Notes under the pieces: model-generated | What the model was told of the DNA's origin: nothing | Databases searched by the model: none | The model's input: only the letters and a program-made list of their open reading frames with translations | Assembly: GCF_044810985.1 (NCBI RefSeq) | Contig: NZ_CP085242.1 | Coordinates: 1,488,001-1,552,000, forward strand | DNA: 64,000 nt | Reading direction: 5' to 3' | Source of the DNA: Marinospirillum sp031581385 | GTDB lineage: Bacteria > Pseudomonadota > Gammaproteobacteria > Pseudomonadales > Halomonadaceae | Shown here: positions 19,118-28,042 of the stretch, in pieces | How the letters are laid out: the number at the start of each line of letters is the position of its first letter | Position numbering within the stretch: position 1 is the first letter of the stretch | Position numbers and translations under genes: made by a program

Positions 19118-19396
19118 ATGGGCTTTGGTGGCATTAGCATCTGGCAACTACTGATTGTACTGGGCATTATCATTCTGATTTTTGGAACCAAGAAACTGCG
19201 TAATCTGGGCGGTGACCTGGGAGGTGCAGTCAAGGGCTTCAAATCCGCCATGAAAGATGGTGAAAAAGATATGGAAGAAGACCTGAAAAACAAGAAGGAT
19301 AAAGAGGACGACAAACTGCAAAAGAATGCTTCCGATGAAGAAGTCATCGATGTGAAAGCGGAATCCGTTAATGAACAGGAGAAGGAGCGCAAATAA
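19118..19396 (+). CDS. tatA: Twin-arginine translocase subunit TatA
   Basis: 92 aa. It is the pore-forming component that exports folded proteins across the inner membrane. An N-terminal membrane helix (ISIWQLLIVLGIIILIFG) leads into the TatA amphipathic helix (KKLRNLGGDLGGAVKGFK) with the FG hinge, followed by a charged tail. A possible substrate in this window is the HiPIP with its SRRTFLKK signal. It heads tatABC. Confidence 0.97.
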   Translation: MGFGGISIWQLLIVLGIIILIFGTKKLRNLGGDLGGAVKGFKSAMKDGEKDMEEDLKNKKDKEDDKLQKNASDEEVIDVKAESVNEQEKERK

Positions 19397-19408
19397 GCGC
19401 TACAGACT

Positions 19409-19750
19409 ATGTTCGATATCGGCTTTTTTGAGCTTTTACTGCTGGCCATCGTCGGATTGCTGGTACTCGGCCCGCAGCGTCTTCCCCAGGCGGTGCGGAC
19501 TGTGGGTTTGTATATAGGCCGCATTCGCAAGGCTGTGAGTGGCATTCAGCAGGAAGTGAATGAGCAGTTGCAGCTTGAAGAAATGCGCCAACGCCTGTCT
19601 GAGCATGAAAAAAAAGTGAAGTCCGGCATTCTGGATGCTGAAAAGGAACTGGAAAAAGACATGCAGGTAAAGGACTCACCCCAGTCCCAGAAAGACACGA
19701 AAGCCCCGTCCGAGGCGGCTGATTCCAAACAGGAGGACAAGTCCTCATGA
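19409..19750 (+). CDS. tatB: Twin-arginine translocase subunit TatB
   Basis: 113 aa. It forms the signal-binding complex with TatC. The N-terminus MFDIGFFELLLLAIVGLLVLG is the conserved TatB membrane helix with its Glu8, followed by the amphipathic PQRLPQAVRTVGLYIG. The tail is highly charged and coiled. It overlaps tatC by 4 nt (ATGA). Confidence 0.96.
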   Translation: MFDIGFFELLLLAIVGLLVLGPQRLPQAVRTVGLYIGRIRKAVSGIQQEVNEQLQLEEMRQRLSEHEKKVKSGILDAEKELEKDMQVKDSPQSQKDTKAPSEAADSKQEDKSS

Positions 19751-20538
19751 CCCAGGAAGAACAGGATTCGGCTGCTGCAGAGGCTACGGACACTTCGGAG
19801 ACCACCAGCACAACACCAGGCCACGCTCCGCTGGTCGAGCATCTGGTTGAGCTGAGGGATCGCATTATTAAAATGCTGCTGGTGGTGCTGGCCATCTTTC
19901 TTGGCTTGTTCTTTTTTGCCAACGATATTTATCTGTTTATTTCCGAACCCTTGCGGCTTTTGATGCCTGAAGGCACTCAGATGATCGCTACCGAGGTGGC
20001 CTCACCTTTTTTAGCGCCTTTCAAGTTGACCTTGTTCGCAGCCGTTGTGATTGCCATGCCTTTTATACTTCTGCAGGTCTGGGGTTTTATTGCGCCCGGC
20101 CTGTATGAGCATGAGAAAAAGCTGGCTTTTCCGATTGTTGCTTCCAGTATTCTGCTTTTTTATGCCGGTATGGCGTTTGCCTACTATGCCGTTTTCCCGC
20201 TGCTGTTCGCCTTCTTCACCACGGCGGCACCCGAAGGGGTGGCTGTGATGACGGATATTAATGCCTATTTGAACTTTGTCCTCAAACTCTTTTTTGCGTT
20301 TGGGCTGGCTTTTGAAATTCCTGTGGCGACGGTATTAATGGTTCTGGCCGGTGTGACCAGTGTTGATAAACTGGCTGCAAAAAGAATGTATGTTATTTTA
20401 GGTTGTTTTGTAACAGGCATGTTACTTACGCCGCCGGATATCTTTTCTCAAACCCTATTGGCCGTGCCTATGTGGTTGTTGTTTGAATTGGGTATATTGA
20501 TTTCGCGCTTACTTCCCCGTAGAAAAGAAGAAGAATGA
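19747..20538 (+). CDS. tatC: Twin-arginine translocase subunit TatC
   Basis: 263 aa. It is the core receptor for the twin-arginine motif. It has six membrane segments beginning near residue 35 (IIKMLLVVLAIFLGLFFF). The cytoplasmic N-terminal LVEHLVELRDRI block contacts the signal peptide, and PFILLQVWGFIAPGLYEHEK is the conserved first periplasmic/second helix region. The N-terminus before this is an unusually acidic and Thr-rich extension of about 25 residues. Confidence 0.97.
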   Translation: MTQEEQDSAAAEATDTSETTSTTPGHAPLVEHLVELRDRIIKMLLVVLAIFLGLFFFANDIYLFISEPLRLLMPEGTQMIATEVASPFLAPFKLTLFAAVVIAMPFILLQVWGFIAPGLYEHEKKLAFPIVASSILLFYAGMAFAYYAVFPLLFAFFTTAAPEGVAVMTDINAYLNFVLKLFFAFGLAFEIPVATVLMVLAGVTSVDKLAAKRMYVILGCFVTGMLLTPPDIFSQTLLAVPMWLLFELGILISRLLPRRKEEE

Positions 20539-20560
20539 AATAAATATTTACATTAACAAA

Positions 20561-20596
20561 CAATAAACCCGGCTTATGGCCGGGTTTATTGTTTTA
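20561..20596 (+). terminator. Rho-independent terminator after tatC
   Basis: A perfect 12-bp palindrome, CAATAAACCCGG and CCGGGTTTATTG, with a 7-nt loop (CTTATGG) is followed by a T-rich run. It closes the ubi-his-tat run. Confidence 0.9.
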
Positions 20597-20660
20597 TATC
20601 AATTGTGGGCTGGAAGTTTTATTGATATATATGAATCTCTGAGGAAATAATGATCAGCAA

Positions 20661-21440
20661 ATGGAGCCTGAGATGGTAGAAAGCAGTAAAGTCTTGTATG
20701 AAGACGATGAACACCAGTACATCTGGTTCGGCTGGGAGGATCCTGACACGGAAGAAAGTCTGGTGCAGTCCAACCAGGTGCTGGTGATTAACCAGGATCA
20801 AGGCTATCTGTTTGATCCGGGCGGGGCTTTCATTTTTTCGGAAGTGGCAGCCGAAGTGAACAAGTACATACCTCTGGAACAGATCCGCTATCTGCTAGCC
20901 ACCCACCAGGACCCGGATGTTCTTTCGTCGGTGACTCTCTGGTTGAAAGCCACCAATGCCCGCCTGCTGGTCTCCCGCCTGTGGATACGTTTTGTTTCCC
21001 ATTTTGGCTTCAGTGACAACAGCCGCCTGGTAGCCATTGAAGATCGGGGCAAGATGATCAAGCTGCCCAGCGGAGGCGAGATAGTGATGTTGCCTGCCCA
21101 CTTTTTACACAGTGAAGGTAACTTCTGTTTTTATGACAGTCGCTCGAAAATCCTCTTTTCCGGTGATATCGGTGCTGCTGTTTTTCCGCGTGGGAAACGC
21201 TATTTGATGGTGGAAAACTGGGAAGAACATCTCCCTTATACCGAAGGATTCCATAAACGCTATATGGGCAACAATACAGCCCTACGCAAATGGGTTGCCA
21301 TGATTCGCCAGTACCCTCTGGAAATGATTGTTCCTCAGCATGGTGCCATTATTGGCAAGGAGCATATCCCTGCCTTTCTGGACTGGCTGGAAAATCTGGA
21401 ATGCGGTACTGATCTGCTCGACGAATACTACGGATTTTGA
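20661..21440 (+). CDS. Metallo-beta-lactamase-fold diiron (ODP-like) protein, first of two paralogs
   Basis: 259 aa. The fold is the oxygen-binding diiron (ODP) or flavodiiron-type metallo-beta-lactamase domain without a flavodoxin part. Likely metal ligands: THQDPD (H, D, D), PAHFLHSEGNF (H), FSGDIGA (D) and VPQHGA (H). The usual sixth-position His after THxDxD is Val, as in some diiron rather than dizinc members. Stand-alone ODP proteins can sense O2 or NO. The ATG at 20673 (GGAG 7 nt upstream) is an equally good start and would give 255 aa. A close paralog lies 74 nt downstream and an HD-GYP-like gene follows, suggesting a signalling unit. Confidence 0.8.
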   Translation: MEPEMVESSKVLYEDDEHQYIWFGWEDPDTEESLVQSNQVLVINQDQGYLFDPGGAFIFSEVAAEVNKYIPLEQIRYLLATHQDPDVLSSVTLWLKATNARLLVSRLWIRFVSHFGFSDNSRLVAIEDRGKMIKLPSGGEIVMLPAHFLHSEGNFCFYDSRSKILFSGDIGAAVFPRGKRYLMVENWEEHLPYTEGFHKRYMGNNTALRKWVAMIRQYPLEMIVPQHGAIIGKEHIPAFLDWLENLECGTDLLDEYYGF

Positions 21441-21514
21441 GCTGGCTCAGTTTTAATGGGTTGTAAATAACCTACAGTAGCAAGATAACCAACAAGGATC
21501 AGGAGCCTGCTACG

Positions 21515-22306
21515 ATGACTAGAAACCTGGAAGATAGTTGCCTGCTGTATGAGGATGACGAGCATGAGTTCGTCTGGTTTGGCTGGGAAGAAGAGGAGGG
21601 GTCCAATTCTTTCGTGCAAACCAACCAATGCCTGATCATCAACGGTGGACAGGGCTACCTGTTTGACCCCGGTGGAACCTATGTCTTCCACCAGGTACTG
21701 GAGCAGGTCACCCGTTATTTGCACCCGCGCCAGATTAATACGCTGATTGCCACTCATCAGGACCCGGATGTCTGTTCCTCAGCACCCTACTGGATGAAGG
21801 CAACCGATGCCAAGCTGCTGATCTCGCGTTTGTGGTTGCACTTTGTGTCGCATTTTGGCATGGATGAGCCGGAGCGAGTGGTTCCTCTGCCAGACAAGGG
21901 CGCCAAATTGAGATTGCCGTCAGGGGATCATTTGCTGCTTTTGCCTGCGCACTTTTTGCACAGTGAAGGCAACTTCAGCATCTTTGATGAACGCTCGGGG
22001 ATTCTTTTCTCCGGTGATATTGGAGCTTCTATTTTTCCGCCGGGGAAACGGAAGGTTTATGTTGATGATTTTGAAGAGCATAAAGCTTTTATTGAACCTT
22101 TTCACAAACGCTATATGCACTCAAATGCGGTGTGTCAGCACTGGGTGAAGCAGATTCGCAATCTGTCCACCCCCGTTAAAATGATAGTGCCCCAGCATGG
22201 TGCCATGTTTCAGGGTGAGCAGGTTGAGAACTTTTTGTCCTGGTTTGAGGCTCTAGAATGTGGTGGTGATCATTTACAGGCGATTTACTCTGGTCAGCCT
22301 GTTTAG
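21515..22306 (+). CDS. Metallo-beta-lactamase-fold diiron (ODP-like) protein, second paralog
   Basis: 263 aa. It aligns almost end to end with the preceding gene: both share LYEDDEH, FGWE, QGYLFDPGG, ATHQDPDV, SRLW.FVSHFG, LLPAHFLHSEGNF, LFSGDIGA, FHKRYM and VPQHGA. This is a tandem duplication that has diverged in surface regions. The ligand set appears complete in both copies, so neither is obviously dead. An AGGAGCC ribosome site precedes ATG. It is followed 28 nt later by the HD-GYP-like gene. Confidence 0.8.
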   Translation: MTRNLEDSCLLYEDDEHEFVWFGWEEEEGSNSFVQTNQCLIINGGQGYLFDPGGTYVFHQVLEQVTRYLHPRQINTLIATHQDPDVCSSAPYWMKATDAKLLISRLWLHFVSHFGMDEPERVVPLPDKGAKLRLPSGDHLLLLPAHFLHSEGNFSIFDERSGILFSGDIGASIFPPGKRKVYVDDFEEHKAFIEPFHKRYMHSNAVCQHWVKQIRNLSTPVKMIVPQHGAMFQGEQVENFLSWFEALECGGDHLQAIYSGQPV

Positions 22307-22334
22307 GTTGCAGACCAACTGCAAGGATTAGCTT

Positions 22335-23540
22335 ATGTTGTTGCGTGATTTTGAGTTGTCCCGGATAACTCCTGAATTGCTGAAAATTGATCAGCCGGTG
22401 CCCTGGCCGATCTATGATGAGTTCGGCAAATTGCTGATGGCCAAGGGTGCCATTCTGAAATCAGATCGGCAAAAGGAGGTTCTGACACGAGTCGGGCTTT
22501 TTGCCCGGGAAATCAAGCCGGATCCCGAAAGCTTGATTCCTCAGCCGGTGCGTTTCCGCCGCAAGGTGAATCCTTTTGCTGAATTTGATGAACTGTGTCT
22601 GAAGTTGGAGGAAGTTTTCCAACTGATGGATAAGGACAAGGTGCCCAATCCCGGCGTGGTTAAAAAGCGCGTTTACGACATAGCCACCCACATTCAGGGT
22701 CTGACGGAATACGATGCCGATGCTCTGCTGGGGGCTGTACACCTGGCTGATCAGTTTCCCTACCATGTACATCATCCTATGCAGATTGCAGTTCTTTCCG
22801 AGCTGATTATGGAGCGTCTGCAGGTCGAACAGGAGGTGCGGCTGTCGGTACTGGCTGCAGCCCTGACCTGTAATCTGGCCATGAACCCTTACCAGCAACG
22901 TCTGCACCAGCAAAAGCAGCCCCTTAACGATCAGCAGCGTGCGGTGATTGAAAAACACCCTGAGCAGAGTCGCCAGAAACTGGAGGCTGTGGGTGTGGAT
23001 GATGTGCTCTGGCTGGAGCTGGTGGCTCAGCATCATGAGAAGCTGGATGGTACGGGTTATCCGCGGGGGCTGAAAGATGACGACATTCGTCGCGAAGCCA
23101 GGGTTCTGGCTTTGGCTGATGTCTACACAGCCATGGTGACACCCCGCCCTTACCGCAACCCCATCAAGCACAAGGATTCCTTGAAGAATATCTTTACCCA
23201 GAGAGGCAGCAAGTTTGATTCCAAGCTGACCCTGCTGTTTCTGAATGAGCTGGGGCTTTATCCACCCGGAGTTTATGTCAGGCTGAGTAATGGTGAGCTG
23301 GCTGTGGTGGTCGGGCGCACTCCCGATCCCAAGTCGCCTCTGGTGGCCAGTGTCAAAAAACCCAGCGGGGATCTGTTTTTGTCACCTCGACGCCGCAACA
23401 CGGCCTCGCAGAACTTTGCAATCAAAAGTGCCTGCAATGTTAATGAACGCATCAAAATCAACCCGGCCACCTTGTGGGGGATCGATGCCATTCGCATGAG
23501 CAACAAGCCTGATTTGTCAGGTATCACCGATCTGATCTGA
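22335..23540 (+). CDS. HD-GYP-like signalling protein with degenerate HD motif
   Basis: 401 aa. The central part (about 125-300) aligns with HD-GYP cyclic-di-GMP phosphodiesterases: VHHPMQIAVL, IEKHPEQSRQKL, QHHEKLDGTGYPRGL and ARVLALADVYTAMVTPRPYR. The expected AALLHDIGK, which supplies the metal-binding His-Asp pair, reads AALTCNLAM (C179, N180). The GYP segment is intact. Loss of HD makes a conventional two- or three-metal phosphodiesterase site unlikely, so it may be a c-di-GMP receptor or a scaffold. The N-terminal 110 residues resemble the DUF3391-type head seen in other HD-GYP proteins. It follows two ODP genes. Confidence 0.82.
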   Translation: MLLRDFELSRITPELLKIDQPVPWPIYDEFGKLLMAKGAILKSDRQKEVLTRVGLFAREIKPDPESLIPQPVRFRRKVNPFAEFDELCLKLEEVFQLMDKDKVPNPGVVKKRVYDIATHIQGLTEYDADALLGAVHLADQFPYHVHHPMQIAVLSELIMERLQVEQEVRLSVLAAALTCNLAMNPYQQRLHQQKQPLNDQQRAVIEKHPEQSRQKLEAVGVDDVLWLELVAQHHEKLDGTGYPRGLKDDDIRREARVLALADVYTAMVTPRPYRNPIKHKDSLKNIFTQRGSKFDSKLTLLFLNELGLYPPGVYVRLSNGELAVVVGRTPDPKSPLVASVKKPSGDLFLSPRRRNTASQNFAIKSACNVNERIKINPATLWGIDAIRMSNKPDLSGITDLI

Positions 23541-23542
23541 AA

Positions 23543-23572
23543 ATCACCCTGCCTTCTGGCAGGGTGATCCGG
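23543..23572. terminator. Bidirectional terminator between convergent genes
   Basis: An 11-bp perfect stem, ATCACCCTGCC and GGCAGGGTGAT, with loop TTCT lies between the converging HD-GYP-like gene and elbB. The T-run is short on both sides. Confidence 0.7.
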
Positions 23573-23577
23573 CGGAA

Positions 23578-24255
23578 TCAGGCCATTTCCAGAACCTTGT
23601 CCACCAGTTTGAAAATCCCCGCCTGGGCTTCGGTTAGTCGGGTTGCCAGCAAGTAGGCAGGAGTGGTCACCAGCTTGTTGTTGTTATCCACCACGATCTC
23701 ATCCACCGGGCAGGTTTTGTGCAAAGCCCCCATGTTGACCAGTGCGCCTTCAATACCCGGATCATTGCCAATCGTACACAAGGCACCAGGGGCGACCAGT
23801 TTGGCGGTCAGGGCCGGTGCAATGCACATCAGCCCGATGGGTTTGCCTGCTTTGTGAAAGGCTTGCACGAACTGCTGAACCTGTTGATTGACCTCACAGT
23901 CAGCACCCTGGGTGGCAAAGGTTGAAAGGTTTTTGGCCACCCCGAAGCCGCCCGGAAGAATAACGGCATCAAAGTCGTCAGGATTGGCGTTTGCCAGATC
24001 CTGAATCTCGCCGCGAGCCACACGTGCGGATTCAGCCAGGACACTGCGCGATGCAGAGCCCTGAGGCTGGCTGTCTGCGGTTTCATCACCTGTGGCATGA
24101 TTGATGACGTGCATTTGTGGAATATCCGGTGCCAGGCACTGGTAGCTGACATTTTTTTTCTCATCCAGGCGCAGCAGGGTAAGGACGCTTTCGTAAATTT
24201 CAGCACCATCCTGAAAGCCACAGCCTGACAGAATCACAGCGATTTTCTTTTGCAT
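23578..24255 (-). CDS. elbB: ElbB-family DJ-1/GATase1-like glyoxalase
   Basis: 225 aa starting at MQKKIAVILSGCGFQDGAEI; the ATG two codons upstream abuts the AGGAG and is too close to it. ElbB belongs to the DJ-1/PfpI family. E. coli ElbB is linked to isoprenoid production and has weak glyoxalase activity. Family marks: NHATGDETADSQPQ, DAVILPGGFGVAKNLS and the nucleophile-elbow Cys in IGLMCIAPAL. It is convergent with the HD-GYP-like gene and divergent from hemB. Confidence 0.93.
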   Translation of the reverse strand: MQKKIAVILSGCGFQDGAEIYESVLTLLRLDEKKNVSYQCLAPDIPQMHVINHATGDETADSQPQGSASRSVLAESARVARGEIQDLANANPDDFDAVILPGGFGVAKNLSTFATQGADCEVNQQVQQFVQAFHKAGKPIGLMCIAPALTAKLVAPGALCTIGNDPGIEGALVNMGALHKTCPVDEIVVDNNNKLVTTPAYLLATRLTEAQAGIFKLVDKVLEMA

Positions 24256-24403
24256 TGTCATCTCCTTGTTGCGTTAAACCGGTTAACTCCAACTCTAGTT
24301 GCAGGATAGAAGACTGGCAAGCCACCCACCTTCCTGGGAGGCTTCATAAACAGTCGGGTACTGATATACTGCAAGAATTCACAAAGTTTAAGAGGACATT
24401 TTT

Positions 24404-25405
24404 GTGCTTCCAAGTAATCGCCAGTTTCCAGCCACCCGGATGCGTCGTATGCGTGCCGATGATTTTTCCCGTCGCCTGATGCAGGAAACCACTCTGACGG
24501 TGAATGACCTGATGGTTCCCTTGTTTGTTCAGGAAGGCGACAACGCCAAAGAGCCCGTGCCTTCCATGCCCGGTGTGGAGCGTTTGAGCCTGGATCTGCT
24601 GATCAAGGAAGCCAAAGAGCTGGCTGCTCTGGGAATACCGGCAATAGCACTCTTTCCGGTGATTGACGCCAAAGGCAAAACGGATCTGGCTGAAGAGGCC
24701 TACAATGCTGACGGCTTGGTGCAGCGTAGCATCAGAGCACTCAAGGAGGCGGTTCCAGAGCTGGGCATCATGACCGATGTAGCTTTGGACCCTTATACCT
24801 CTCACGGTCAGGATGGCATCCTTGATGATCAGGGTTATGTGCTGAATGATCGCACCGTGGAAACCCTGGTAAAGCAGGCCCTGTCGCATGCTCAGGCTGG
24901 TGCCGATATTCTGGCTCCTTCGGATATGATGGATGGACGCATCGGTGCCATCCGTACAGAGCTGGAGCAGGGGCAGTTGTTCAATACACGCATTTTGTCC
25001 TACGCAGCCAAGTATGCTTCGGCCTACTACGGCCCTTTCCGGGATGCTGTGGGTTCCGCTGCCAATCTGGGCAAGGCCAACAAGGCCAGCTATCAGATGG
25101 ATCCAGCCAATTCTGATGAGGCTTTGCACGAAGTGGCGATGGATCTGGCCGAGGGTGCGGATATGGTGATGGTCAAACCGGGCATGCCCTACCTGGATAT
25201 TGTTCAGCGCGTGAAAAAAGAGTTGGGAGTGCCGACCTTTGTCTATCAGGTCAGTGGTGAATATGCCATGCACCTGGCTGCCATTGAAAAGGGCTGGCTG
25301 ACCGAGGCGGCCATGATGGAAGCTCTTTTGAGCATCAAGCGTGCTGGCAGTGATGGTATTCTGACTTATTTTGGCAAGCGGGCAGCGCAGTTACTGAACA
25401 CTTGA
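24404..25405 (+). CDS. hemB: Delta-aminolevulinic acid dehydratase (porphobilinogen synthase)
   Basis: 333 aa from GTG with AGAGGAC 10 nt upstream; an ATG at 24440 is an alternative. It condenses two 5-aminolevulinate into porphobilinogen for haem. The Schiff-base lysine is in MVMVKPGMPYLDIV. The metal-site region reads DVALDPYTSHGQDG, with Asp and Ala where zinc-type enzymes have Cys, so it is the Mg-dependent type known from Pseudomonas. ppk1 follows 33 nt downstream. Confidence 0.96.
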   Translation: MLPSNRQFPATRMRRMRADDFSRRLMQETTLTVNDLMVPLFVQEGDNAKEPVPSMPGVERLSLDLLIKEAKELAALGIPAIALFPVIDAKGKTDLAEEAYNADGLVQRSIRALKEAVPELGIMTDVALDPYTSHGQDGILDDQGYVLNDRTVETLVKQALSHAQAGADILAPSDMMDGRIGAIRTELEQGQLFNTRILSYAAKYASAYYGPFRDAVGSAANLGKANKASYQMDPANSDEALHEVAMDLAEGADMVMVKPGMPYLDIVQRVKKELGVPTFVYQVSGEYAMHLAAIEKGWLTEAAMMEALLSIKRAGSDGILTYFGKRAAQLLNT

Positions 25406-25438
25406 TACAACTTCTGCTGAACAGCAAGGATCTCGGTT

Positions 25439-27664
25439 ATGACAGAAAGCACTTCCAGACAAACCCCCAAAACAGATGCCACCAAAACAGATGAGCAGGA
25501 CTCCGGACTGGGTTCAGGTACTTCGCCTCGGGCGATACTGCGGATCAACCAAAGCAAAAGCGGGGTACGACGGCGCAAAACCGATGACAGTGTGGATCTG
25601 GACAACCCGGAGCTCTACTTTAACCGGGAGCTTTCGCATCTGCAGTTCAACATCCGGGTTTTGGAGCAATCGCTGGATGTCAGTCATCCCTTGCTGAATC
25701 GTTTGCTGTTTTTACTGATTTTTTCCAGCAACCTTGATGAGTTTTTTGAAATACGCGTTGCCGGCTTAAGGCGCCAGGTGGCTCTGGATCGGGAAAAGTC
25801 CGGTGTTGATGGCATGCGGCCGACGGAAGTGCTGAAAGAGGTCTCCCGCATCTGCCATGAGCAGGTTGAGCGTCAGTATAAGATACTCAATGAAATGCTG
25901 TTTCCTGCTCTGGAAGAACAGAAAATACGTTTTATTCGTCGTGACCAATGGACCCGGGCCCAGGAAAAATGGGTGGAAGACTTCTTCAAGGAAGAAATAC
26001 TGCCGGTGATCAGCCCCATCGGCCTGGATCCGTCGCATCCCTTCCCGCGCCTGGTGAACAAAAGCCTGAATTTTATTGTTTCCCTTGAAGGTAAGGATGC
26101 CTTTGGCCGCGAAGGGGGCATGGCTATTCTTCCTGCGCCACGTTCCTTGTCTCGCCTGATTCGTATCCCGGATGAACTCTGTGAAGAAGGCGATAACTTT
26201 GTTTTCCTGTCTTCCATGATTCATGCCCATGCCGACCTGCTGTTTCCAGGCATGAAGATCCGGGGCTGTTATCAATTCCGCCTGACGCGTAATGCGGATT
26301 TGACGGTGGATTCGGAGGAGGTTTCCGACCTGGCCAGTGCCTTGCGAGGGGAGCTGTTGTCACGGCGTTACGGGGATGCCGTACGCCTGGAAGTGGCGGA
26401 CAACTGCCCGGATGAACTGGTGAACTTCCTCTTGAAGCAATTCGGGTTGGGTGAAGAAGAACTCTATCGGGTCAATGGCCCGGTCAACCTGAACCGCCTG
26501 ATGGCCCTGATGGGGCAGGTTAATCGCCCTGATCTGGAGTATTCGCCCTTCACCGCCGGTTTGCCGCGCCTGTTGCGCAAAGACGAGGGGTCAATTTTCC
26601 ATGCCATTCGTCAGGGGGATATTTTACTGCATCACCCCTTTGAAAGTTTCTCCCCGGTTGAGGATTTGCTGCGTGAAGCCGCCAGTGACCCGGATGTGGT
26701 ATCCATCAAGCAAACCCTGTATCGCACCGGCCCGGATTCCAATATCGTCAACGCCCTGGTGGAAGCCGCCCGAAACGGTAAGGAAGTGACGGTGGTGATT
26801 GAGCTGCGGGCACGCTTTGATGAGGCGGACAACCTGACTCTGGCCAGTCGCCTGCAGGAAGCCGGTGCCATCGTCATCTATGGAGTGGTGGCCTATAAAA
26901 CCCACGCCAAGATGATGCACCTGCTGCGCAGGGAAAATGGCCAGTTGCATCATTATGCCCACCTGGGCACCGGAAACTACCATGCCAAGACGGCCCGGCT
27001 TTATACCGACTATGGGCTGCTGACGGCCAACCCGGAGCTTTGTGAAGATGTGCATCGGGTGTTCCTGCAGCTCTGTGGGATGGGGCAGGTGCTCAATATG
27101 CATAAGCTCCTGCATGCTCCCTTTACCCTGCACAAGCGCCTGGTGGAAATGATCGAACGTGAAGCTGAGCAGGCTGCGACTGGAAAAAAAGCCCGTATTA
27201 TCATCAAAACCAACTCAGTCACTGAACCCAAGCTGATCAAGGCTTTGTATAAAGCCAGTCAGGCGGGGGTGAAGGTGGATATGATCGTGCGTGGCATCTG
27301 CTGTCTGAAACCCGGTATCCCCGAAGTTTCCGAAAATATCCGGGTCAGATCAATTATTGGTCGATTTCTTGAGCACACCCGCATCTTTAGTTTCTACAAT
27401 AACGGCAAGGAAGAAACCTACTGCGCCAGTGCCGATTTCATGGAACGCAACATGTTTCACCGTGTGGAAACCTGCTTCCCGCTGCTGGACAACAAACTGG
27501 CGTTAAGGGTGCGCAAGGATCTGGAGACCTATCTGCTGGATAACTGCCAGAGCTGGGAGCTGCAGAGTGATGGCAATTATCAGTTGAACTCACCGGGCAA
27601 GGGCAAGGATGAAGTCAGCGCCCAGGAGACTCTTCTGGATGCCTATGCCGAGAAGGTGACCTGA
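25439..27664 (+). CDS. ppk1: Polyphosphate kinase 1
   Basis: 741 aa. It makes polyphosphate from ATP at the inner membrane. After a non-conserved Ser/Thr-rich N-terminus of about 55 residues come the PPK1 domains: LYFNRELSHLQFNIRVLEQS, the middle domain, and two PLD-like C-terminal domains. The autophosphorylated His is in YKTHAKMMHLLRRE, and the second active-site His block is HYAHLGTGNYHAKTARLYTD. ICCLKPGIPEVSENIRVRSI is another signature. It is followed by two small unknown genes. Confidence 0.96.
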   Translation: MTESTSRQTPKTDATKTDEQDSGLGSGTSPRAILRINQSKSGVRRRKTDDSVDLDNPELYFNRELSHLQFNIRVLEQSLDVSHPLLNRLLFLLIFSSNLDEFFEIRVAGLRRQVALDREKSGVDGMRPTEVLKEVSRICHEQVERQYKILNEMLFPALEEQKIRFIRRDQWTRAQEKWVEDFFKEEILPVISPIGLDPSHPFPRLVNKSLNFIVSLEGKDAFGREGGMAILPAPRSLSRLIRIPDELCEEGDNFVFLSSMIHAHADLLFPGMKIRGCYQFRLTRNADLTVDSEEVSDLASALRGELLSRRYGDAVRLEVADNCPDELVNFLLKQFGLGEEELYRVNGPVNLNRLMALMGQVNRPDLEYSPFTAGLPRLLRKDEGSIFHAIRQGDILLHHPFESFSPVEDLLREAASDPDVVSIKQTLYRTGPDSNIVNALVEAARNGKEVTVVIELRARFDEADNLTLASRLQEAGAIVIYGVVAYKTHAKMMHLLRRENGQLHHYAHLGTGNYHAKTARLYTDYGLLTANPELCEDVHRVFLQLCGMGQVLNMHKLLHAPFTLHKRLVEMIEREAEQAATGKKARIIIKTNSVTEPKLIKALYKASQAGVKVDMIVRGICCLKPGIPEVSENIRVRSIIGRFLEHTRIFSFYNNGKEETYCASADFMERNMFHRVETCFPLLDNKLALRVRKDLETYLLDNCQSWELQSDGNYQLNSPGKGKDEVSAQETLLDAYAEKVT

Positions 27665-27715
27665 GGCTTGTGTTAAGCTGGTCAGCATAGCAATAACCCT
27701 TATACAGGAGAGATA

Positions 27716-28042
27716 ATGACTCAGGCCGCAAATACAAAAACACAAATTGCCGGACTCTGCTGGGTTCGCCCCGAACAGTGGAACCGTCTTCTGGAAGTGG
27801 CTGAAGACAGTGATCGTCTGGAAACAACCTGGGAAGAATGGCAGGAAAAAAGCCTGGAAATGATCGAGGTTTTTGCCACCCGCGGTATTCTGATTGAAAA
27901 AGTGGACGTGGATATTGAGGCGCTGATTGCCTGGTGCCAGGACAAGGATAAACCGGTCAATGCCTCGACCCGCGCTGAATATGTGACTGCCTTGATGATG
28001 GAACAAAAGAAACTGGACAGCAAAGGACAAACCAGACACTGA
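27716..28042 (+). CDS. Small conserved-looking protein of unknown function
   Basis: 108 aa, soluble, mostly helical and acidic; not recognised. It starts at ATG after AGGAGAGATA. It contains two Trp-rich patches (LCWVRPEQWNRLL, TWEEWQEKS) and ends VNASTRAEYVTALMMEQKKL. It overlaps the next gene by one base (TGATG), so the two are translated together, and ppk1 is 51 nt upstream. A strong ribosome site and coupled downstream gene argue that it is real. Confidence 0.7.
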   Translation: MTQAANTKTQIAGLCWVRPEQWNRLLEVAEDSDRLETTWEEWQEKSLEMIEVFATRGILIEKVDVDIEALIAWCQDKDKPVNASTRAEYVTALMMEQKKLDSKGQTRH

